The position numbers and the translations under genes were made by a program. From NCBI RefSeq assembly GCF_900184815.1, contig NZ_FXXQ01000007.1:159501-223500 (forward strand): 64,000 nucleotides of DNA, written 5' to 3'. The DNA comes from Boseongicola aestuarii. GTDB lineage: Bacteria; Pseudomonadota; Alphaproteobacteria; Rhodobacterales; Rhodobacteraceae. Positions 1 to 8,741 of this stretch are shown here, one piece after another. Position 1 is the first letter of the stretch. The number at the start of each line of letters is the position of its first letter. The notes beneath the pieces were generated by a model. That model did not search any database. It was not told the DNA's origin and saw only the letters and a program-made list of their open reading frames with translations.

Positions 1-3000
1 AAGGCACAGCGGGACCGCCACTTTCGATCCTTCGAAAAACAACCCGTTCCGCTGTCCCGTCATCAATCCGCATCCAGCTCAGGGACACTCGTCCCCCACC
101 CTGCGAGAACGCGCCATATTTCACCGCATTGGTTGCAAGCTCGTGGATCGCCATTCCAAGCGCGACAGCCGCGCGGGCGTTCAATTCGATGCGCGGCCCT
201 GCAAGGTTCACCCGCTCAACACCATAGACATGGGTCAACTCGGGTTCGATCAGCGCATAGATATCCGCGGCGCGCCAGTTCTCCTTTGTCAGAAGCTTGT
301 GCGTCTGAGACAAAGCCCTGATCCGGGCAGCCAGCGTATCAAGAACGCTGACATCGGCACCGGCTTCGCGTCGCGCGCGGCTAACCAGTGCAAGCACGTT
401 CGACAGCATGTTTTTCACCCGATGCTGAAGCTCTTGCATCATGCGTCGCAACTCAGCCTGCATTTCGGTTTGCTCGGTGATATCGCGGAAGTTGACGCCG
501 ACAGCGACGATCTCGTCATCGATACGCACGGGATACCAATCCGTTGAAAAAAGCCGACGATCACCTGCGTGCGCGGCCGTCTCACCTTCCATATGCAAAC
601 CAACAATCGGTTCGCCCTCACTCAGAACGGTCTTGAAGGCCGCATCGATCTGCTCGCCAAGATCCGGGACAATGTCCCTCATCTTCTCACCGAAATGTGC
701 CGCTGCATCGCGTCCGTTGATTTCGGCCATTTGCCGGTTGACCCTCAGATATGTCGTGTCCGGTGACGTAAGCGCCATGGCCTGCGGGCTGACAAAATAA
801 AGCTGCTCTATTTCGGCGAGGCTGCGCTGGGATACCCGCCGTTCGGCTTCTGCAGCGCTGACTGCCTGGCGGAGTTCCGTGATGCCGGTCATCGTGCAGA
901 CGATGCCACGCCGCCTTGAGGCTCCGTCACCGGAATAACCCAATATTTTCAGGGCATAGCGACGGTCTCGACTGTTGGTTTCGACCTCTTCGTTGATCGG
1001 AACGCCGCTGGTCAGAACTTCACGACACCGCGCTCGGAGGTACGCCGTGTCGATGTCGCCACCAATGTCGTCGATCCGTCTTCCACAGTTGGCATCCACG
1101 AACCGAAAGACGCACTGACTGCCCGGCGTAAAGAACCTCAGCCGCAGATCATCGTCCAGAAATAGCGTGATGACATCCGTAGACCCCATCAAGTTCGCAA
1201 GATCGTCGTTCGCCTCGCGCAGTTCTGCGACTTTGCTCTGCAGCTCCTCATTCGTCGTTGAAAGCTCCTCGTTGCCCGACTGCAACTCCTCGTTCATAGA
1301 CATCATTTCTTCGTTTGAGCTTTTCAGCTCTTCGTTGGACGTCTCAAGCTCCTCGACTGTCGTTCGGATGGTCTCGCGTGCGTTTTCGAGTTCCGCTTCA
1401 ATGCCTTGCACGTAGCTGTCATCGAGGGAGCCGACTCCAGCGACAACTACCTCGCGGTGCTCGACCAGATCCAGACGGTCCTCGATCACCAACAACCGCG
1501 ACCGATCCTCGAGAAACTCGAGCGACAGGAGGATGCGTACGTCCTTCCCGGCAAACTTGCCGCGATACTCCTGTTCACAACGCTCACCGTCCCGTTCCGC
1601 ACTTGCAAGTAGCCGCCGAAGCGCCGGTTCAAGTTCCGCAACAATTAGCTGCGTCAGACCGAGACGCGTCGACCCCGGCTTGATCCGGAAATAGGGAACG
1701 GCGCGTTCGGAAGTATAAATCAGGTTACCCGCCTTGTCGGCGACAATAAACGGCGGCGCGATCTTGTCGATCAGAGTGCGCGCATAGGGTTCGCGCGAAG
1801 CCTGTCGCAAGGCGTCTTCGGGTTCGGTTCGCGCACAATAGGGTGAGGCGGAGGTTGCCGGAAAGTTCAATCGCTGCGCCGGGCCTTTGCTCCGTCGATA
1901 GAGACGCAGACGGCTGTTGTTCGGGGCGAAAAGCTGGTTGTTGTTGCGTGGCATCTCGCTTGGACCGAGAAAGAGATGCCCCCCTTCGTTGAGAGCGTAG
2001 TGGAATACAGACAGCGCGAAGTCCTGCAAATCCGGTTCGAAATAGATGGCCACATTACGGCACGACACCAGATCAACGCGCGAGAACGGCGGGTCCTTGA
2101 TGATGCTTTGGCTGGAGAATCGTACCATTTCACGCAATTTCGGTGAGACCTCGAACCCGTCGTCGGTTGCATTGAAATAAGTGGTCAGAAAGCTTGGGGG
2201 GATCTCGTCAGCAATAGACGCCGGATAACGCCCCTTGCGGGCGATTTTGATGGCGTCTTCGTCAATGTCTGTCGCGAAGATTGACACCCGAGGCTGTGCG
2301 CTGGTGCGCTCTAACTCATCGGCGATCAGCATTGCGATCGTAAAGGCTTCCTGTCCCGTGGAGCACCCCGGCACCCAGATACGCACTTCGTCGCCCTCAC
2401 ACTTGCCGCCGAGGATGTCCGGCAAGACGGTCTTGGCCAGAGCGTCGAAGGCGTCGGGGTCGCGAAAGAAACTGGTAACATTGATCAGAAGGTCGCGGAA
2501 CAGCTTTGGCGCTTCTGCTTTGTTGGCAATCAGTTCTTTGACGTAATCGTTCGGGTTGGGAATCCCCAGAACCGACATCCGTACAGCCAGTCGGCGCAGA
2601 AGCGTCGATTTCTTGTAGTGCTGTATGTCATGCCCGGTACGGTAGCAGACGTGCTTTGCGATACGCTCGATGAATTCATCGTCCGAAAGCTTGCTGGGTT
2701 GCAGGTCGGTGCGGATCGAGAAGTAGTCGTTGATCACGTCGACCATTTCATCAGTCGGCAGCACCAGATCTTGGGCGCCCGTGGCGATCGCGCTTTTGGG
2801 CATCCCGTCGTAGTCGGCCTGCTTCGGGTCCTGTACAAAGACAAGACCGCCCGCTTCTTTGATCGCGCGCACGCCAGTCGATCCATCGGACCCGGTGCCG
2901 GAGAGAATGACCCCGACACCTTGGACGCCTACATCCTTCGCGAGACTTTCGAAGAAAGCGTCTATTGGACGGCGTATTCCGCGCGCCTTGCTATAGGCTT

Positions 3001-3310
3001 CAAGGCGAAGGCAGCCATCTTTCAGAGTGAGAAGCTGCCCTGGCGGGATCAGATAGATTAACCCGCTTTCCGCCCGCATTCCGTCTTCGGCCACCTGGAC
3101 CGGAGCGGCTATCTTCCTGGACAACAGCTCGGGCAGCAGGCTTTCATGGTCGGGATCAAGGTGCTGTACCAGAACGATTGCAAGACCGTGGCCGGGCCTT
3201 AACCCGGATAGCAGAGTGCAAAACGCGTCCAGCCCACCGGCTGACGCGCCGACGCCAACCACGACCGGGCCGCAATGCAGGTCCAACTCACTATAGGCTT
3301 CGTCACGCAT
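1..3310 (-). CDS. CheB-CheR-PAS-HWE sensory histidine kinase (3' end cut by window edge)
   Basis: The reading frame opens at the ATG at 3310 and stays open for about 1,103 codons to the window edge, so the C-terminus is missing. In order I read a CheB methylesterase domain (GASAGG with Ser ~23, VLVQH with His ~50, SGTGSDG with Asp ~145), then a CheR methyltransferase domain (GCSTGQEA SAM motif ~312, later SCRNVAIYF), and a repetitive NEEL/NEEM coiled coil around residues 645-700. One or two PAS-like domains follow, then an HWE/HisKA_2 kinase core (LQHRVKNM, phospho-His ~960; HELATNAVKYGA N-box ~1062). This architecture is known for soluble cytosolic kinases of alphaproteobacteria, often tied to general stress or light/redox sensing. 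Output partner and signal cannot be told from the window. No response regulator gene is adjacent on the visible side. Confidence 0.93.
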   Translation of the reverse strand, partial: MRDEAYSELDLHCGPVVVGVGASAGGLDAFCTLLSGLRPGHGLAIVLVQHLDPDHESLLPELLSRKIAAPVQVAEDGMRAESGLIYLIPPGQLLTLKDGCLRLEAYSKARGIRRPIDAFFESLAKDVGVQGVGVILSGTGSDGSTGVRAIKEAGGLVFVQDPKQADYDGMPKSAIATGAQDLVLPTDEMVDVINDYFSIRTDLQPSKLSDDEFIERIAKHVCYRTGHDIQHYKKSTLLRRLAVRMSVLGIPNPNDYVKELIANKAEAPKLFRDLLINVTSFFRDPDAFDALAKTVLPDILGGKCEGDEVRIWVPGCSTGQEAFTIAMLIADELERTSAQPRVSIFATDIDEDAIKIARKGRYPASIADEIPPSFLTTYFNATDDGFEVSPKLREMVRFSSQSIIKDPPFSRVDLVSCRNVAIYFEPDLQDFALSVFHYALNEGGHLFLGPSEMPRNNNQLFAPNNSRLRLYRRSKGPAQRLNFPATSASPYCARTEPEDALRQASREPYARTLIDKIAPPFIVADKAGNLIYTSERAVPYFRIKPGSTRLGLTQLIVAELEPALRRLLASAERDGERCEQEYRGKFAGKDVRILLSLEFLEDRSRLLVIEDRLDLVEHREVVVAGVGSLDDSYVQGIEAELENARETIRTTVEELETSNEELKSSNEEMMSMNEELQSGNEELSTTNEELQSKVAELREANDDLANLMGSTDVITLFLDDDLRLRFFTPGSQCVFRFVDANCGRRIDDIGGDIDTAYLRARCREVLTSGVPINEEVETNSRDRRYALKILGYSGDGASRRRGIVCTMTGITELRQAVSAAEAERRVSQRSLAEIEQLYFVSPQAMALTSPDTTYLRVNRQMAEINGRDAAAHFGEKMRDIVPDLGEQIDAAFKTVLSEGEPIVGLHMEGETAAHAGDRRLFSTDWYPVRIDDEIVAVGVNFRDITEQTEMQAELRRMMQELQHRVKNMLSNVLALVSRARREAGADVSVLDTLAARIRALSQTHKLLTKENWRAADIYALIEPELTHVYGVERVNLAGPRIELNARAAVALGMAIHELATNAVKYGAFSQGGGRVSLSWMRIDDGTAERVVFRRIESGGPAVP

Positions 3311-3469
3311 CGTCCGCCTCTTTCGTTCCGGGTCGACGCCCCGCAACGTGGCAGAAGATCGACAGCAACGCCCCTTAACGGAGAGCTACAGTCAACAATT
3401 ACATCTTAAGGTAGAGTTATACGCAACCAAAAAGTGACCTCTCCCGCGACATTCCGCGGGTTGAACGCC

Positions 3470-3760
3470 TCAGTCCGTGCCTTCAACCAGGATGATCACG
3501 CTCTCCGCGTTTCGTCGGCGTATTTCAGCGACGGCTTGATATTCAGGATCGTGATAGGCCTTTTTTGCAAGCTCATAGCTGTCAAACTCGATCAGAACGT
3601 GGCGCATCAGGCTCTCGCCTTCGACAGTTTCCGATTGGCCGCCTCGGATGACGAAACGCCCTCCAAGAGCAGTCAGAATTGGAGTGTCTTTTTCCACATA
3701 TTCCTTGTAGCCATCCGCGTCTTGGACCGTAATGTGCCCCATGATATAGCCCTTAGCCAT
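3470..3760 (-). CDS. DUF1330 family protein
   Basis: This 96-residue protein begins MAKGYIMGHI and carries the DUF1330 pattern: an N-terminal strand, an YxxYxxxxxP region, GGRFVIRGG, a VLIEF strand, then a short AYHDPEYQ helix and RRNAESVIILVEG. The family is a small dimeric alpha/beta-barrel fold related to NIPSNAP and antibiotic monooxygenases; its biochemical function is not established. I chose the third in-frame ATG (3760) because GGAGAACGGG lies just upstream; starts at 3781 and 3775 are possible. It stands alone between the kinase and the ExbD operon. A second DUF1330 paralogue lies at 58894-59223. Confidence 0.85.
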   Translation of the reverse strand: MAKGYIMGHITVQDADGYKEYVEKDTPILTALGGRFVIRGGQSETVEGESLMRHVLIEFDSYELAKKAYHDPEYQAVAEIRRRNAESVIILVEGTD

Positions 3761-3826
3761 CTTCCCGTTCTCCATTTTCAAAGATGAATTGTCGTCGATT
3801 CGCCATGTTATGCTGTTTGTGCGACG

Positions 3827-4198
3827 TTATTCCCGGGGACGCGCGACCACCAGTTGAACGGTGATCGCACCAGCCTGCTGCGCATCTGCCAGAACACGAG
3901 CCAGGATGGCGCCATCGAGATCGCGCGCAACGCGTAGTTCAACGCTCAGGCCCGAAAGTGGTCCAAGCGATGTCCTGCGCTGGCCATCTCTCCAAAGCGT
4001 CCCCTCGCGTTCGACGAACAGAACAACATCCCCTGCCGCCTCCGCCGATCCGTCCGCTTCGGGAGGATCGATCCGAACCGGATCCAGAGGTGCAATCACG
4101 GCGGTCATCAGGAAAAAAATCAACAGCAAGAAAGCGACATTGATCATTGGCACGATATTCTCCACGCGTTGGTGGCGCGGTTCGCTCAACCGGATCAT
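3827..4198 (-). CDS. ExbD/TolR-family protein, second copy of the operon
   Basis: This 123-residue protein has one N-terminal membrane helix (about residues 17-37) preceded by a basic cytoplasmic tail. The conserved ion-path Asp of ExbD/TolR would sit in the VPMI(D) motif, but here the sequence reads VPMINVAFLLL, so it appears to be Asn. A periplasmic domain with a predicted beta-alpha fold follows. Its start overlaps the stop of the upstream ExbD by 4 bp, so the three genes are translationally coupled. With ExbB/TolQ it would form an inner-membrane proton-driven motor. The missing Asp suggests a structural rather than proton-conducting role (inference). Confidence 0.85.
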   Translation of the reverse strand: MIRLSEPRHQRVENIVPMINVAFLLLIFFLMTAVIAPLDPVRIDPPEADGSAEAAGDVVLFVEREGTLWRDGQRRTSLGPLSGLSVELRVARDLDGAILARVLADAQQAGAITVQLVVARPRE

Positions 4199-4572
4199 TC
4201 GACAAGCGTCAGGGCAGTCAGCCCTTCCTGTCGCAAGTCGCTCATGACATCGACTATTCGCTGCACATCTGCAGTACCACGCGCCCGGAAGACCACGATA
4301 TCGGTCGGGTTATCCATCAGGATCAAGACCCGGCGCGCAAGCTCGGATTGCGGGATTTGCACGCCATTCAAAAGGACAGCATTCGGCGTCACATCCACCA
4401 GTCGCGGAGGACCGGTGTAGGCGCCGCCGCCACCAAGCGTGATAGGCACCACCGCCGTCTGGTCAAATCGCGCGGCCAGCATGAAGAAGACCAGCAACAG
4501 AAAAACCACGTCGATCATCGGCGTCAGGCTCATGACACGGCGACGTCGTATGGGCTGAAGCGTCAGGCTCAT
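4195..4572 (-). CDS. ExbD/TolR-family protein with canonical ion-path Asp
   Basis: This 125-residue protein has a basic N-terminus (RRRRVMS) followed by LTPMIDVVFLLLVFFML. This is the ExbD/TolR transmembrane helix with the conserved Asp (about residue 21) used for proton translocation. The periplasmic domain is short. Its ATG overlaps the stop of the ExbB-like gene (ATGA), and its own stop overlaps the next ExbD start. Paralogous ExbD pairs downstream of one ExbB are known in several proteobacteria and usually serve a TonB or related energy-transduction complex. No tonB gene is visible here. Confidence 0.92.
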   Translation of the reverse strand: MSLTLQPIRRRRVMSLTPMIDVVFLLLVFFMLAARFDQTAVVPITLGGGGAYTGPPRLVDVTPNAVLLNGVQIPQSELARRVLILMDNPTDIVVFRARGTADVQRIVDVMSDLRQEGLTALTLVE

Positions 4573-5198
4573 TCAGCAGCCGATTGCAAGCCCGCCGGTT
4601 GCGCAAGAAAGACGCGCACAAGCAGGTCCTCAAGATCGCTGGCAACGCGATCAATCACCGCCTCAAACCACGCCAGGGCAAGAGCCGCCGGGATCGCCAC
4701 TGCCATGCCGGCAGCCGTCGTCAACAAGGCTTCCCAAATGCCACCCGCCAGAACCGAGGCGTCTGCCTGCGCGCCACTTGTCTGAAGCGCCTGAAACGCG
4801 GCAATCATGCCCAAAACGGTGCCCAAGAGCCCAAGCAGCGGCGCAATCGTCGAAATCACCTCGAGAACCCGAAGCCCACGACGCGCCTCTGCAAGAGAAC
4901 GACGCGCAACGCGTTCGGTCTCTTCGCGGGCTTGTTCCGTCGCAAGCCGCGTATCGGTCACGGCCTCCATCGCCGCGCGTACGACCAGCATCCGCAATCC
5001 GCCGCCATGGCCTGCGTCGACGTGGCCATCCAGCCGAAAGGCTTCAACGGCCGCCTCGGCGCGCGCGCCGCCCCATGCCCCAAGTATCGACAACTGCCAG
5101 AGCTTCCACAGGATCACCGCCAATCCCACGACGCTTAGGGCAGCGATGACCCAGATCACCGCGCCTCCACGCTCCAAAAGCCCAAGTATCGGCGACAT
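4569..5198 (-). CDS. ExbB/TolQ/MotA-family proton channel protein
   Basis: Starting at the ATG at 5198 (MSPILGLLERGG) the product is 209 residues, a normal size for ExbB/TolQ; the frame extends 20 codons further up to 5258. Three hydrophobic segments are visible: near the N-terminus, around VISTIAPLLGLLGTVLGMIAAF, and ALLTTAAGMAVAIPAALA. The latter two hold the conserved family signatures, GLLGTVxGMI and TTAxGMxVAIPA. The protein is expected in the inner membrane as the pentameric channel of an ExbB-ExbD motor. It is first in a three-gene operon transcribed leftward, divergent from the hydantoinase operon. Confidence 0.93.
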   Translation of the reverse strand: MSPILGLLERGGAVIWVIAALSVVGLAVILWKLWQLSILGAWGGARAEAAVEAFRLDGHVDAGHGGGLRMLVVRAAMEAVTDTRLATEQAREETERVARRSLAEARRGLRVLEVISTIAPLLGLLGTVLGMIAAFQALQTSGAQADASVLAGGIWEALLTTAAGMAVAIPAALALAWFEAVIDRVASDLEDLLVRVFLAQPAGLQSAAE

Positions 5199-5307
5199 CG
5201 CCCGCGCCCTTCCTATTTTCGACCGCGCCACACTGCCTGTCACCCTTGGGAAGCGCAAGCCTCACGACCTGCTTGTCGATCCACGCGTCTCCTGCTCTAG
5301 ATACAGC
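5199..5307. promoter_or_regulatory. divergent intergenic region, ExbB operon / amidohydrolase operon
   Basis: About 109 bp separate the two divergent starts at 5198 and 5308, so promoters and any shared operator for both operons should lie here or inside the first codons. I do not see a convincing sigma-70 box or clear palindrome by eye. This is therefore a positional call only. Confidence 0.4.
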
Positions 5308-6744
5308 ATGGTGGAACATACAAATCTGGTCATTCGAAATGCACGCATACTGTCGTCTGATGGCGACAGGATCGGCGATGTTGAAGTTGGTGATGGCAAA
5401 ATCAAAGCTATCGGAGATGTGCCAGCGACCACTGGCGCGGAAATCGACGCTGAAGGCTATGTGCTGACCCCCGGCGGCGTCGATGTACACGCGCACATTG
5501 AACAAATGTCCGGCATGGGCCTGATGAATGCCGACACGTTCGAAACTGCAACACGATCGGCGGCCCTTGGCGGAACGACATCGGTCATCAGTTTCGCGCC
5601 CCAAAGTGCGGCGCCAAGCCTTGCGCATGCGGTTGAAGATTATGCCGGGCGTGCAAGTTCGGGTGCGATGATTGACTATGCTTTTCATATCATCCTGAAC
5701 GACATGAAGGCGGAAAATGTCGTAGACGATCTGACCGCGCTGATCGCCGTCGGACACCGTTCCATCAAGATATTCACCACATACAACATCCAGCTTTCTG
5801 ACCGCGACATCTGCGAAGTCCTTGGCATCGCAAAAGAAGCAGGCGCTCTTGTCTGCGTTCACGCCGAAAACGATGGCCTAATAGGCTGGACCAAAGACCG
5901 TCTTCTGGCGTCCGGCAAGACCCAACCAAAGCATCACGCCTTGTCGCATCCCCGACTGGCCGAAATCGAAGCCGTCGAGCGCCTCATTCGCTTTGCCGAG
6001 TACTTCGCAACGCCTGTCATGCTGTTCCACATTTCTACGCATGAAGCCGTTAATGCCGTCCGCCACGCCCGCGCGCGCGGTGTCCCGGTCTGGGCGGAGA
6101 CCTGTCCGCATTACCTCTTCATGACCGACGCGGTTCTGGATCGTCCCGGCATTGAAGGCGCGAAATGGATGTGCTCGCCACCACAACGCACAACCGCAGA
6201 TCAGGATGCGCTTTGGGCTGGTCTGTCAGACGGCACGCTTGACCTTGTTTCGTCTGACCATGCCCCCTACCGGTTTGACGAAAGCGGCAAGCTGTCAAAT
6301 GGCAAAAATGCCGATTTCTCGAAGATCGCCAATGGTTTGCCCGGCCTTGAAGTTCGTATGCCGCTGATGTTCGACGCCATGCAGCATGGTCGCATCAGCC
6401 CCATGGAATTCGTCACTTGGTGCTGCACTAACCCCGCCAGAATTCACGGGCTACCCCGAAAAGGCGACATACAGATCGGTTTAGACGCCGACCTCGTGCT
6501 CTGGAATCCCACGAAGCACCACGCTTATGGCGCCAATGACCTGCACGACAACGTCGGCTACAACCCATGGGTCGGAAAAACGATCACGGGATACCCCGAA
6601 ACCGTCTTCCTGCGCGGCTATCCCATTGTGAAAAACGGCGCGCTTGAAGGCAAGGTCGGGCAAGGCCGCTGGATCGCGCGCCCCGCTCCTGGCGTTTCTA
6701 CCACCGCAGCTCCGGCCCCGGAATATGTCGAGGCCACAACATGA
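5308..6744 (+). CDS. cyclic amidohydrolase, dihydropyrimidinase/hydantoinase type
   Basis: This 478-residue cytosolic metal-dependent hydrolase has all binuclear-centre ligands of the dihydropyrimidinase/hydantoinase/allantoinase family. These are HAH (VDVHAHIE), the Lys to be carboxylated (SIKIFTTY), His in VCVHAEN, His in FHISTHE and Asp in SSDHAPY. Length fits D-hydantoinase/dihydropyrimidinase (about 460-490). The likely reaction is ring-opening hydrolysis of a cyclic diamide such as a hydantoin or dihydropyrimidine to its N-carbamoyl acid. The start was taken at MVEHTNLVI because similarity begins there; the frame is open much further upstream over the divergent ExbB gene. The gene overlaps the downstream VOC gene by 4 bp. 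A hydantoin-racemase-like gene in the same operon supports the hydantoin assignment. No N-carbamoylase is adjacent. Confidence 0.88.
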   Translation: MVEHTNLVIRNARILSSDGDRIGDVEVGDGKIKAIGDVPATTGAEIDAEGYVLTPGGVDVHAHIEQMSGMGLMNADTFETATRSAALGGTTSVISFAPQSAAPSLAHAVEDYAGRASSGAMIDYAFHIILNDMKAENVVDDLTALIAVGHRSIKIFTTYNIQLSDRDICEVLGIAKEAGALVCVHAENDGLIGWTKDRLLASGKTQPKHHALSHPRLAEIEAVERLIRFAEYFATPVMLFHISTHEAVNAVRHARARGVPVWAETCPHYLFMTDAVLDRPGIEGAKWMCSPPQRTTADQDALWAGLSDGTLDLVSSDHAPYRFDESGKLSNGKNADFSKIANGLPGLEVRMPLMFDAMQHGRISPMEFVTWCCTNPARIHGLPRKGDIQIGLDADLVLWNPTKHHAYGANDLHDNVGYNPWVGKTITGYPETVFLRGYPIVKNGALEGKVGQGRWIARPAPGVSTTAAPAPEYVEATT

Positions 6745-7127
6745 CCGCCCCCACTGCGCCAAGCCTCGCGATTACGTTCCTTTATTACCGCGACCTGAAA
6801 ACGGCCGAGGCCTTTTACGCTGAAACTCTCGGACTGCCTCTGGTTATCGATCAGGGATGGGCGAAGATCTTTCGACTGGCAGAAGGCGCGCACATCGGGC
6901 TGGTGGATGAATCCCGCGGCATGAACAACTGGCAGGCAGAAAAATGCGTCCAACTCTGCCTTCGGGTTGAAGATGTGGACGCATGGTACGCGTGGGCGAG
7001 AGCCGAAGCCCTCGCGGACCTCAGCGAAATGTTCCAGAACGATGAGATCGGCATTCGCGCATTCGTTTTTTCTGATCCTGAAGGGTATCAAATCGAAGTC
7101 CAGACCCCCACGAGGCAAGGGGCATGA
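6741..7127 (+). CDS. VOC (glyoxalase/bleomycin-resistance) superfamily protein
   Basis: This 128-residue single-unit VOC protein has FLYYRDLKTAEAFYAETLG at the N-terminus and DPEGYQIEVQTP at the C-terminus, the classical ends of the fold. It has few conserved metal ligands by eye. Its start overlaps the amidohydrolase stop (ATGA), and its stop overlaps the racemase start. It is therefore a structural part of the operon and probably acts on, or binds, an intermediate of the same pathway. The specific substrate cannot be read from the sequence. Confidence 0.85.
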   Translation: MTAPTAPSLAITFLYYRDLKTAEAFYAETLGLPLVIDQGWAKIFRLAEGAHIGLVDESRGMNNWQAEKCVQLCLRVEDVDAWYAWARAEALADLSEMFQNDEIGIRAFVFSDPEGYQIEVQTPTRQGA

Positions 7128-7798
7128 CGCTTTACGTGATCAATCCCAATTCATCGCAAGGCGTAACCGATGGTCTGAAAAAGGCACTCTCGCCACTTGA
7201 AGCCTTGGGGCATCCCATCCGGTGCCTCATGCTGAACGAAGGCCCGCCGGGCATTGAAACGCAAGCCCACATCGACAGCGTCATCCAGCCCACGCTTCAG
7301 CTTACCCGTACGCTTGATGACGCAACCGGCTTCGTGATCGCGTGCTTCAGTGATCCCGGCGTCAAAGACATCCGCGCGGAAACGGCACTGCCGGTTCTGG
7401 GCATTCGTGAAGCCGCGATCAGTTCCGCTCTGACACTTGGCAATCGCTTCGGCATCATTGCCATTCGCCAGGGCTCGATCCCCCGCCACCTCGCGGCAGT
7501 CGATGCGATGGGGCTGAGCGATCGCCTGGCCGCGGATCGCGCGCTGGAACTAGGCGTCACCGAACTTGCCGATGAAACCCGCACACTTCAGCGCCTTTTG
7601 TCGACGGCACGACATTTGCGCGATGAAGATGGCGCCGATGTCGTGATCCTCGGATGCGCCGGCATGGCGCAATACCGCGCACGCGTTGAAGCTGCCACAG
7701 GCCTGCCTACAATCGACCCGACTCAGGCCGCCACAGCCATGGCGCTTGGTCGTATTTTCCTTCGTCAATCTCACAAACCAGAGGTCAACCATGCTTGA
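7124..7798 (+). CDS. Asp/Glu/hydantoin racemase family protein
   Basis: This 224-residue protein begins TLYVINPNSS, typical of hydantoin racemases. It carries the two catalytic cysteines of the family, in VIACFSDPGV (about residue 69) and ILGCAGMAQY (about residue 177). Racemases of this family interconvert D- and L-5-substituted hydantoins by proton transfer between the two Cys. It sits directly after the VOC gene (4-bp overlap) and overlaps the DapA-like gene by 8 bp. Together with the amidohydrolase this strongly suggests handling of racemic cyclic amides, although aspartate/glutamate or allantoin racemase activity remains possible. Confidence 0.88.
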   Translation: MTLYVINPNSSQGVTDGLKKALSPLEALGHPIRCLMLNEGPPGIETQAHIDSVIQPTLQLTRTLDDATGFVIACFSDPGVKDIRAETALPVLGIREAAISSALTLGNRFGIIAIRQGSIPRHLAAVDAMGLSDRLAADRALELGVTELADETRTLQRLLSTARHLRDEDGADVVILGCAGMAQYRARVEAATGLPTIDPTQAATAMALGRIFLRQSHKPEVNHA

Positions 7799-8702
7799 TG
7801 AATCCGCCAAGGGTGTCTTCACAATCGCCGCAACTCCCTTTCTGCCCAATGGCGCGCTGGACATCGAAAGCCTTGATACCATGACGGATTTCTACATGGA
7901 GAAAGGCGCAACAGGCCTGACGATCCTCGGAATCATGGGCGAGGCTGGCAAGCTCTCGGCGGGCGAAAACGCAACGGTCATTGAACGCATCTGTGCACGC
8001 GCCACCGTGCCGGTCATCGTTGGCGTCTCGGCACCGGGGTTCGCGCAGATAGAAGCCACCACTGAAGTCGCCATGGCAAAAGGCGCGGCTGGCGTGATGG
8101 TCGCGCCGCCCTCAAGCCTTCGCACAGATGCGCAGATTACCGGATACTATCGAACCCTCGGCGAACGGCTCGGTAAGACCCCTTGGGTCATTCAGGACTT
8201 TCCGCTTGTGACCGATGTGCAGGTTGACCCCAAAGTCATCCTCCAAATCGTCGAGGACAACCCGGCGTGTGTGATGCTAAAGCACGAGGACTGGCCGGGT
8301 CTGGAAAAAATTGCCGCCCTGCGCGCAGCCTCGGACGCCGGAAGCAGACGCATCTCCATACTTTGCGGCAATGGCGGCCAGTTTCTCCTTGAAGAAATGA
8401 TCCGCGGCGCGGACGGGGCCATGACCGGCTTTGCCTACCCCGAAATGATGCGCGATGTGACAACACTCATGTCCGCCGGGGATGAAAGCGCCGCTCGCGA
8501 CATCTTCGACGCCTACCTGCCCCTGGTGCGCTACGAAAGCCAACCCGGCCTCGGTCTGGCCATTCGCAAATACATCCTGGCCAAACGTGGCGCGATCGCC
8601 CACGCCACCGTCCGCGCGCCGGGTCCCAAGCTCAGCAAGGCCGCAATCGCGGAAATCGAAACCCTGATCGAACGTCAGCAACAACGCCTCGCGGCGCTTT
8701 GA
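7791..8702 (+). CDS. DapA/NAL-superfamily aldolase-lyase lacking the canonical Tyr
   Basis: This 303-residue TIM-barrel protein of the dihydrodipicolinate synthase/N-acetylneuraminate lyase superfamily starts at MLDESAKG. The Schiff-base Lys is present (VMLKHEDWPG, about residue 163). The canonical GTTGE is GIMGE here, and the catalytic Tyr of the YNxP motif is replaced (WVIQDFP, Gln at the Tyr position). A true dihydrodipicolinate synthase is therefore unlikely; a hydratase-aldolase or other pyruvate-type lyase chemistry is more plausible (inference). It is the last gene of the hydantoinase operon, overlapping the racemase end. It may process the carbon skeleton released upstream. Confidence 0.85.
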   Translation: MLDESAKGVFTIAATPFLPNGALDIESLDTMTDFYMEKGATGLTILGIMGEAGKLSAGENATVIERICARATVPVIVGVSAPGFAQIEATTEVAMAKGAAGVMVAPPSSLRTDAQITGYYRTLGERLGKTPWVIQDFPLVTDVQVDPKVILQIVEDNPACVMLKHEDWPGLEKIAALRAASDAGSRRISILCGNGGQFLLEEMIRGADGAMTGFAYPEMMRDVTTLMSAGDESAARDIFDAYLPLVRYESQPGLGLAIRKYILAKRGAIAHATVRAPGPKLSKAAIAEIETLIERQQQRLAAL

Positions 8703-8741
8703 TTCTAGATCCTTTCGGCAACCACCACGGGGGTGAGCGCA

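Noticed and set aside
4807-5307. 167-codon N-terminal extension of the amidohydrolase frame
   Set aside because: It overlaps the ExbB-like gene on the other strand; family similarity begins at MVEHTNLVI (5308).
5044-5862. 272-codon minus-strand frame over the amidohydrolase start
   Set aside because: Antisense to the amidohydrolase and ExbB starts; no protein features.
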